Source: Actinomycetota bacterium
GTDB taxonomy: Bacteria; Actinomycetota; Actinomycetes; Nanopelagicales; Nanopelagicaceae
Reading direction: 5' to 3'
DNA length: 6,604 nt
Assembly: GCA_009705185.1 (NCBI GenBank)
Contig: WLCS01000053.1
Location: forward strand, 1-6,604
Part shown: positions 1-6,604 of the stretch, in pieces
How positions within the stretch are numbered: the stretch's first letter is position 1
Layout of the letters: each line of letters opens with the position of its first letter
Translations under genes and position numbers: made by a program
Notes under the pieces: generated by a model
Database searches by the model: none
The model's input: only the letters and a program-made list of their open reading frames with translations
What the model was told of the DNA's origin: nothing

Positions 1-1365
1 GACTCTGTAGAAACTGTGATGCAGGCAGAGCGCCTTGATGGAATGGTCACATTTGCTGGTTGCGATAAATCATTGCCAGGCATGATGATGGCTGCAGCAC
101 GTATCGATGTCGCATCTGTTTTCGTTTATGCAGGATCTACTCTTCCAGGACAAGTTGATGGAAAAGATGTCACCATCATTGATGCATTCGAGGCAGTAGG
201 TGCATGTGCTCGCGGATTAATTACTCAAGATCGTGTTGATCAAATTGAGAAAGCAATTTGCCCAGGTGAAGGCGCTTGTGGAGGTATGTACACCGCAAAC
301 ACAATGGCAACTGTTGGCGAAGCTATTGGACTTTCACTTCCAGGATCTGCAGCGCCTCCTGCAGTAGATCGTCGTCGCGATGCATACGCCGAAAAGGCTG
401 GCGCGGCTGTGGTGAACTTGATTGCTCAAGGAATTACAACGCGAGATATTTTGACTAAGAAAGCTTTCGAAAATGCAATCACCGCCGTAATGGCACTCGG
501 TGGTTCAACAAATGCTGTCTTGCACTTGCTTGCAATTGCACACGAAGCTGAAGTTGATCTGACACTTGAAGATTTCCATCGTATAGGTTCAAAGGTCCCA
601 CTACTTGGAGACCTCAAGCCATTCGGAAAATATGTCATGTCTGATGTCGATAAAGTCGGGGGAATCCCAGTTGTACTGCGCATCCTTCTTGATGCTGGAT
701 ATCTTCACGGAGATTGCCTCACAGTTACTGGCAAGACCATGGCTGAAAACTTGGCAGAGATTAATCCACCTTTAGCTGATGGCGATGTACTGCGTGCAAT
801 TGATAAGCCACTTTCAACTGATGTTGGAATCACAATTCTCGGTGGATCTCTTGCAACCGAAGGCGCAGTCTGTAAGACAGCCGGAATCGGAATCGAAGTT
901 TTTGAGGGACCTGCTCGAGTATTTGAACGCGAACAAGCTGCAATGGAAGCTCTTGAAAACGGAACTATTAAAGAAGGCGATGTAGTTGTTATTCGCTATG
1001 AAGGTCCAAAAGGTGGACCAGGAATGCGCGAAATGTTGATGATTACTGGCGCAATTAAGGGCGCAGGTCTTGGAAAGAAAACTCTCTTACTCACTGACGG
1101 TCGATTCTCAGGTGGATCTACAGGGCTCTGTGTTGGCCACGTTGCACCCGAAGCTGTTGATGGGGGACCGATTGCATTTATTAAAGATGGCGATTTAGTT
1201 CGCATTGATATTCCTCATCGCACATTGGATTTACTTGTTGATCCCGCAGAACTTGAAGCCCGCAAAGTGGGCTGGAAGCCGCTGCCCCATAAGTACACCC
1301 GTGGAGTTCTACATAAGTATTCAAAGCTTGTGGGCTCTGCATCTAAGGGCGCTGTCTGCGACTAA
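1..1365 (+). CDS. ilvD: Dihydroxy-acid dehydratase (IlvD), 5'-truncated by the window edge
   Basis: The frame is open from base 1 and ends at TAA 1363-1365, leaving 454 residues. Actinobacterial IlvD has about 570, so roughly 110 N-terminal residues, including the first Fe-S cysteine, lie upstream. The enzyme dehydrates 2,3-dihydroxy-isovalerate and -methylvalerate to the 2-oxoacids of valine and isoleucine. Visible are the IlvD/Edd signature GCDKSLPG (C21, with D22 and K23 expected to bind Mg2+, the lysine being carbamylated in relatives) and [16 protein letters not shown] with ligand C93. Also visible are MREM, whose E344 is a probable Mg2+ ligand, and TDGRFSGGS with the catalytic serine S370. 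The C-terminus [23 protein letters not shown] is typical of the family. No internal stop or frameshift is seen. The gene lies 76 nt before the ilvB leader peptide; whether it is co-transcribed with ilvB cannot be told from the window. Confidence 0.97.
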   Translation, partial: DSVETVMQAERLDGMVTFAGCDKSLPGMMMAAARIDVASVFVYAGSTLPGQVDGKDVTIIDAFEAVGACARGLITQDRVDQIEKAICPGEGACGGMYTANTMATVGEAIGLSLPGSAAPPAVDRRRDAYAEKAGAAVVNLIAQGITTRDILTKKAFENAITAVMALGGSTNAVLHLLAIAHEAEVDLTLEDFHRIGSKVPLLGDLKPFGKYVMSDVDKVGGIPVVLRILLDAGYLHGDCLTVTGKTMAENLAEINPPLADGDVLRAIDKPLSTDVGITILGGSLATEGAVCKTAGIGIEVFEGPARVFEREQAAMEALENGTIKEGDVVVIRYEGPKGGPGMREMLMITGAIKGAGLGKKTLLLTDGRFSGGSTGLCVGHVAPEAVDGGPIAFIKDGDLVRIDIPHRTLDLLVDPAELEARKVGWKPLPHKYTRGVLHKYSKLVGSASKGAVCD

Positions 1366-1374
1366 GCGGTGGGT

Positions 1375-1402
1375 GTCTCAGAAAATGAGACCTCTATCTC
1401 AT
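1375..1402 (+). other. Small hairpin(s) just after ilvD, two mutually exclusive forms
   Basis: Nine nucleotides after the ilvD stop, GTCTCA (1375-1380) and TGAGAC (1386-1391) form a 6-bp stem around a 5-nt A-rich loop. The same central TGAGA can instead pair with the downstream TCTCA, as ATGAGA (1385-1390) with TCTCAT (1397-1402). Only one form can exist at a time. No T-run follows, so this is not a convincing intrinsic terminator. It may stabilise the ilvD mRNA end, act as a weak pause, or be chance. Confidence 0.35.
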
Positions 1403-1405
1403 CTC

Positions 1406-1435
1406 TTGACTCTTACCGCATCCGCGTTGGAGAAT
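1406..1435 (+). promoter_or_regulatory. Candidate sigma-70-type promoter for the ilvB leader transcript
   Basis: TTGACT (1406-1411, 5 of 6 matches to the -35 consensus) is followed after 18 nt by GAGAAT (1430-1435, 4 of 6 matches to TATAAT). A start about 7 nt past the -10 falls at position 1442, the A of the leader-peptide ATG, giving a leaderless transcript. The bases GGAG (1429-1432), partly inside this -10, could alternatively be a Shine-Dalgarno for a longer transcript, for instance read-through from ilvD. The call rests on motif spacing only. Confidence 0.5.
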
Positions 1436-1441
1436 AGCGCC

Positions 1442-1489
1442 ATGCAATCAACACGTTCTTCAGTAGTTTCAGTGGTGGTGATTCGATAG
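1442..1489 (+). CDS. Val/Ile-rich leader peptide of the ilvBNC attenuator
   Basis: ATG at 1442 opens a 15-codon frame ending at TAG 1487-1489 with sequence MQSTRSSVVSVVVIR. Five valine codons (GTA GTT, then GTG GTG GTG) and one isoleucine codon (ATT) lie within seven codons, 24 nt before a perfect intrinsic terminator and 102 nt before ilvB. This is the arrangement of ribosome-mediated attenuators of BCAA operons, as known for ilvBNC of Corynebacterium glutamicum and ilvGMEDA of E. coli. When charged Val-tRNA or Ile-tRNA is scarce, a ribosome should stall on the valine run and favour read-through. There is no leucine codon, so leucine is probably not sensed. The frame is open further upstream inside ilvD, but that overlap has no protein-like content, and the promoter and GGAG both point to ATG 1442. 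The peptide itself is likely discarded. Confidence 0.8.
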   Translation: MQSTRSSVVSVVVIR

Positions 1490-1511
1490 CGCGTGCCTTA
1501 ACGTCACGCGC
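1489..1511 (+). promoter_or_regulatory. GC-rich attenuator hairpin upstream of the terminator
   Basis: GCGCGTG (1489-1495) and CACGCGC (1505-1511) form a perfect 7-bp stem closing a 9-nt loop, CCTTAACGT. The stem begins on the last base of the leader-peptide stop codon, so a ribosome finishing the leader would block it, while one stalled on the valine codons would leave much of it free. It ends one base before the terminator stem and does not exclude it by simple overlap. Its role as antiterminator, pause or protector stem is therefore inferred from position only. Confidence 0.6.
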
Positions 1512-1512
1512 G

Positions 1513-1536
1513 CCCTCAGATATCTGAGGGTTTTTT
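1513..1536 (+). terminator. Intrinsic terminator of the ilvB attenuator
   Basis: CCCTCAG (1513-1519), loop ATAT (1520-1523) and CTGAGGG (1524-1530) make a perfect 7-bp stem, part of an 18-nt perfect palindrome, followed at once by six T (1531-1536). This is a canonical Rho-independent terminator. It sits between the leader peptide and ilvB, inside the transcription unit rather than at its end. That makes it an attenuator, and it would also stop transcripts arriving from ilvD. Confidence 0.9.
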
Positions 1537-1573
1537 CATTTAACAAAGTTTCGCAGAAGAGATTTACTAGAAA

Positions 1574-1582
1574 AGAAAGGAG
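1574..1582 (+). promoter_or_regulatory. Strong ribosome binding site of ilvB, deciding its start
   Basis: AGAAAGGAG has a strong Shine-Dalgarno core (AAAGGAG, 1576-1582) and lies 8 nt before ATG 1591. An in-frame GTG at 1582 overlaps the site itself and so cannot be the start it serves. Confidence 0.85.
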
Positions 1583-1590
1583 TGCAGAAG

Positions 1591-3353
1591 ATGGCAAAAC
1601 ACGTTCCTACACCGAACGGCACAGAGATGACTGGAGCTACTTCATTGGTGAAAAGCCTTGAAGCAGCAGGCGTTGATGTGATGTTTGGTCTGCCTGGTGG
1701 CGCAATTCTTCCTGCATATGATCCGATCTTTGATTCCACAATTCGTCACATCTTGGTTCGACACGAACAAGGTGCAGGACATGCTGCAACTGGTTATGCG
1801 CAAGTAACTGGTCGCGCAGGTGTGTGCATCGCTACCTCTGGTCCAGGTGCTACAAATCTTGTCACTCCATTGATGGATGCAGCAATGGATTCAGTTCCAC
1901 TTGTTGCAATCACTGGTCAAGTTCCATCTGCTGCAATCGGAACTGATGCATTCCAAGAAGCAGACATTCGCGGAATCACAATGCCATTTACCAAGCACAA
2001 CTATCTTGTGACTGACCCTGCCGAAATTCCACGTGCGATTGCAGAAGCTTTCCATATCGCAACTACAGGTCGTCCTGGTCCAGTACTTGTAGACGTTGCA
2101 AAAGATGCGCTTCAGAAAATGACAAAGTATGAATGGCCATCATCAATTAACTTAGCTGGGTACAAGCCACAGACTGCGCCGCACGCACAAGCCATTTCAG
2201 ATGCAGCAGCTTTGATTGCTCAATCATCGAAGCCAGTTTTCTATGTTGGTGGCGGTGTAATTAAAGCTGATGCGCATAAAGAGTTAAGACAACTCGTAGA
2301 ACTACTTGGCGCGCCAGTTGTTACAACGCTTATGGCACGCGGTGCTTTCCCAGATTCACACCCATTGCATATGGGCATGCCTGGAATGCACGGAACTGTT
2401 GCTGCTGTTACCGCGCTACAGAAAGCAGATTTGCTCATCACTCTAGGCGCACGTTTTGATGACCGCGTTACTGGAAAACTTTCTACATTTGCAGTGAATG
2501 CAAAGATTCTTCATGCAGATATTGATCCTGCTGAAATTGGTAAGAATCGTCATGCAGATGTTGCAGTTGTTGGCGATGTTAAACAGACAATCGTTGCACT
2601 TATTCCTGCACTCAAAGCAGCACTTGCAAAGAACCAACCAGATTTATCTACCTGGCTTCGACAGATGAATTCTCTTAAAGAAACTTATCCATTGGGCTAT
2701 GACTTACCTTCTGATGGCAGCTTGTCACCACAACACGTTATCGAACGTATCGGAAAGATTTCTGGAACAGAGACAATCTTTACTGCAGGCGTTGGTCAAC
2801 ATCAGATGTGGGCGTCGCAATTTATTTCTTATGAACATCCGCGTACATGGCTTAACTCAGGTGGAGCAGGCACGATGGGCTATGGAGTTCCTGCTGCCAT
2901 GGGTGCAAAAGTTGGCGCACCAGATGCAACTGTGTGGGCCATCGATGGCGATGGATGTTTCCAGATGACTAACCAGGAGTTAGTAACTTGTGCACTCAAC
3001 AACATTCCAATCAAGGTAGCAATTATCAATAACGAATCACTAGGAATGGTTCGCCAGTGGCAAACCTTGTTCTACGAAGGTCGTTACTCAAATACTTCAC
3101 TTGATTCAAAGCGCGTTCCTAACTTCCCAATGCTTGCTGAATCAATGGGGTGCGTAGGCCTTTCATGTGAGCGCCCTGAGGATCTCGATAAGACAATTGA
3201 AAAAGCTATGTCGATCAATGATCAGCCAGTTGTTGTTGATTTCCGCGTTCATCGCGATGCAATGGTGTGGCCAATGGTTGCAGCCGGAACTTCAAATGAT
3301 GAAATCATGATCGCTCGCGCAACTGCGCCTGACTGGGATTCACAGGAGCTCTA

Positions 3354-3354
<1 letters not shown>
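1591..3354 (+). CDS. ilvB: Acetohydroxyacid synthase (acetolactate synthase), large catalytic subunit
   Basis: This 587-residue protein has the usual length for the thiamine-diphosphate (ThDP) and FAD dependent large subunit. It condenses two pyruvates to acetolactate (valine and leucine route) or pyruvate with 2-oxobutyrate (isoleucine route). The N-terminal ThDP-binding domain has [13 protein letters not shown] (residues 32-44) and [14 protein letters not shown] with the cofactor-activating glutamate E59. It continues with SGPGATNL and [15 protein letters not shown]. The central domain contains [12 protein letters not shown], typical of the FAD/nucleotide-binding region. The C-terminal domain has the ThDP motif GDG (453-455) through INN (to 481), then GMVRQWQ, whose tryptophan is the conserved herbicide-site position. 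ATG 1591 is chosen over GTG 1582 because of the Shine-Dalgarno placement. The gene follows the attenuator and its TAA shares an A with the ilvN start, so the two subunits are probably made in a coupled way. No key residue is missing. Confidence 0.97.
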
Positions 3355-6300
<2,946 letters not shown>

Positions 6301-6301
<1 letters not shown>

Positions 6302-6604
6302 TGGCACGCACAATTAATCTGGCTGTTATTCCGGGTGATGGAATCGGAACCGAAGTTGTCGGTGAAGGTCTCAAAGTTTTAGATGTTGTCTCCGCTAAAT
6401 ACGGAGTGACATTTAACAAAACTCATTACGACTTAGGTGCGGGCTATTGGCACCGTACTGGCGAAGTTCTTCCCGACTCAGTTCTTGCAGAGCTTGCAAA
6501 AGCTGACGTTATTTTGCTTGGCGCAGTTGGGGACCCAACAGTTCCAAGCGGCGTTCTAGAACGCGGACTTTTGCTCAAGATTCGTTTCGCATTCGATCAC
6601 TACA
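6301..6604 (+). CDS. leuB: 3-isopropylmalate dehydrogenase (LeuB), 3'-truncated by the window edge
   Basis: ATG 6301 opens a frame that runs off the window after 101 codons, about 30% of the usual ~340-350. LeuB oxidatively decarboxylates 3-isopropylmalate to 2-oxoisocaproate, the last step before transamination to leucine. The family start [14 protein letters not shown] (nucleotide-binding, GDGIG) is at residues 7-20, LLGAVGDP at 72-79 and [15 protein letters not shown] at 86-100. R95 probably corresponds to the first substrate-binding arginine (R94 of the Thermus thermophilus enzyme). The short insert-free form resembles actinobacterial LeuB, and GDGIG alone would also fit isocitrate or tartrate dehydrogenases. 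The position after serA and the ERGLLLK region favour LeuB. The TAATG junction with serA has only a weak GGTGA at 6292-6296, so translation is probably coupled to serA. Confidence 0.93.

Noticed and set aside
1205..1489. A 94-codon open frame overlapping the end of ilvD and ending with the leader peptide
   Set aside because: Its first ~80 codons are an out-of-frame reading of ilvD and the spacer with no protein-like motif. Only the last 15 codons, from ATG 1442, fit a leader peptide.
1540..1568. Possible second promoter TTAACA-17-TTTACT after the attenuator terminator
   Set aside because: The -10 is a weak match, and the predicted start (~1575) would fall at the edge of the ilvB Shine-Dalgarno. 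It would bypass the attenuator, so I would need a mapped 5' end before calling it.
1582..1590. GTG 1582 as the ilvB start
   Set aside because: It lies on the last base of the Shine-Dalgarno and would have no site of its own. ATG 1591 has ideal 8-nt spacing.

Overview
The window is a compact, entirely plus-strand branched-chain amino acid (BCAA) and serine biosynthesis cluster in the order ilvD (3' part) - attenuator - ilvB - ilvN - ilvC - serA - leuB (5' part). The proteins look actinobacterial. The SerA is the long type (catalytic, intervening and ACT domains) with catalytic residues at the positions known from Mycobacterium tuberculosis. The ilvB-ilvN-ilvC-serA-leuB order matches that recalled for mycobacteria and streptomycetes, and ilvD just upstream of ilvBNC resembles corynebacteria. 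The DNA is far from GC-rich (spot counts of two lines gave 40% and 50% GC), and genes overlap or nearly touch. This suggests a low-GC, streamlined actinobacterium, for example of the freshwater acI/Nanopelagicales kind. That placement is inference.

Region by region: positions 1-1365 are the last ~454 codons of dihydroxy-acid dehydratase. Positions 1366-1590 (225 bp) form the only sizeable intergenic gap. It holds a small hairpin just after ilvD, a candidate promoter (TTGACT-18-GAGAAT), a 15-codon leader peptide reading MQSTRSSVVSVVVIR, a GC-rich hairpin, and a textbook intrinsic terminator (perfect 18-nt palindrome plus T6). The strong Shine-Dalgarno of ilvB follows. Positions 1591-3653 encode the large and small subunits of acetohydroxyacid synthase, 3682-4716 ketol-acid reductoisomerase, 4709-6301 phosphoglycerate dehydrogenase, and 6301 to the window end the first 101 codons of 3-isopropylmalate dehydrogenase.

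Together IlvBN, IlvC and IlvD carry pyruvate or 2-oxobutyrate through three shared steps to the 2-oxoacids of valine and isoleucine. LeuB performs the oxidative step of the leucine branch, and SerA opens serine synthesis from 3-phosphoglycerate. From ilvB onward the genes are separated by -8 to +28 nt, so one coupled transcript is likely. Its entry appears to be gated by ribosome-mediated attenuation that senses valine and isoleucine.

I see no mobile element, CRISPR array, tRNA, rRNA or unknown gene system. The two points most worth a second look are the Val/Ile attenuator, whose promoter spacing suggests a leaderless leader peptide, and the unusually short IlvN, which has only one ACT domain.
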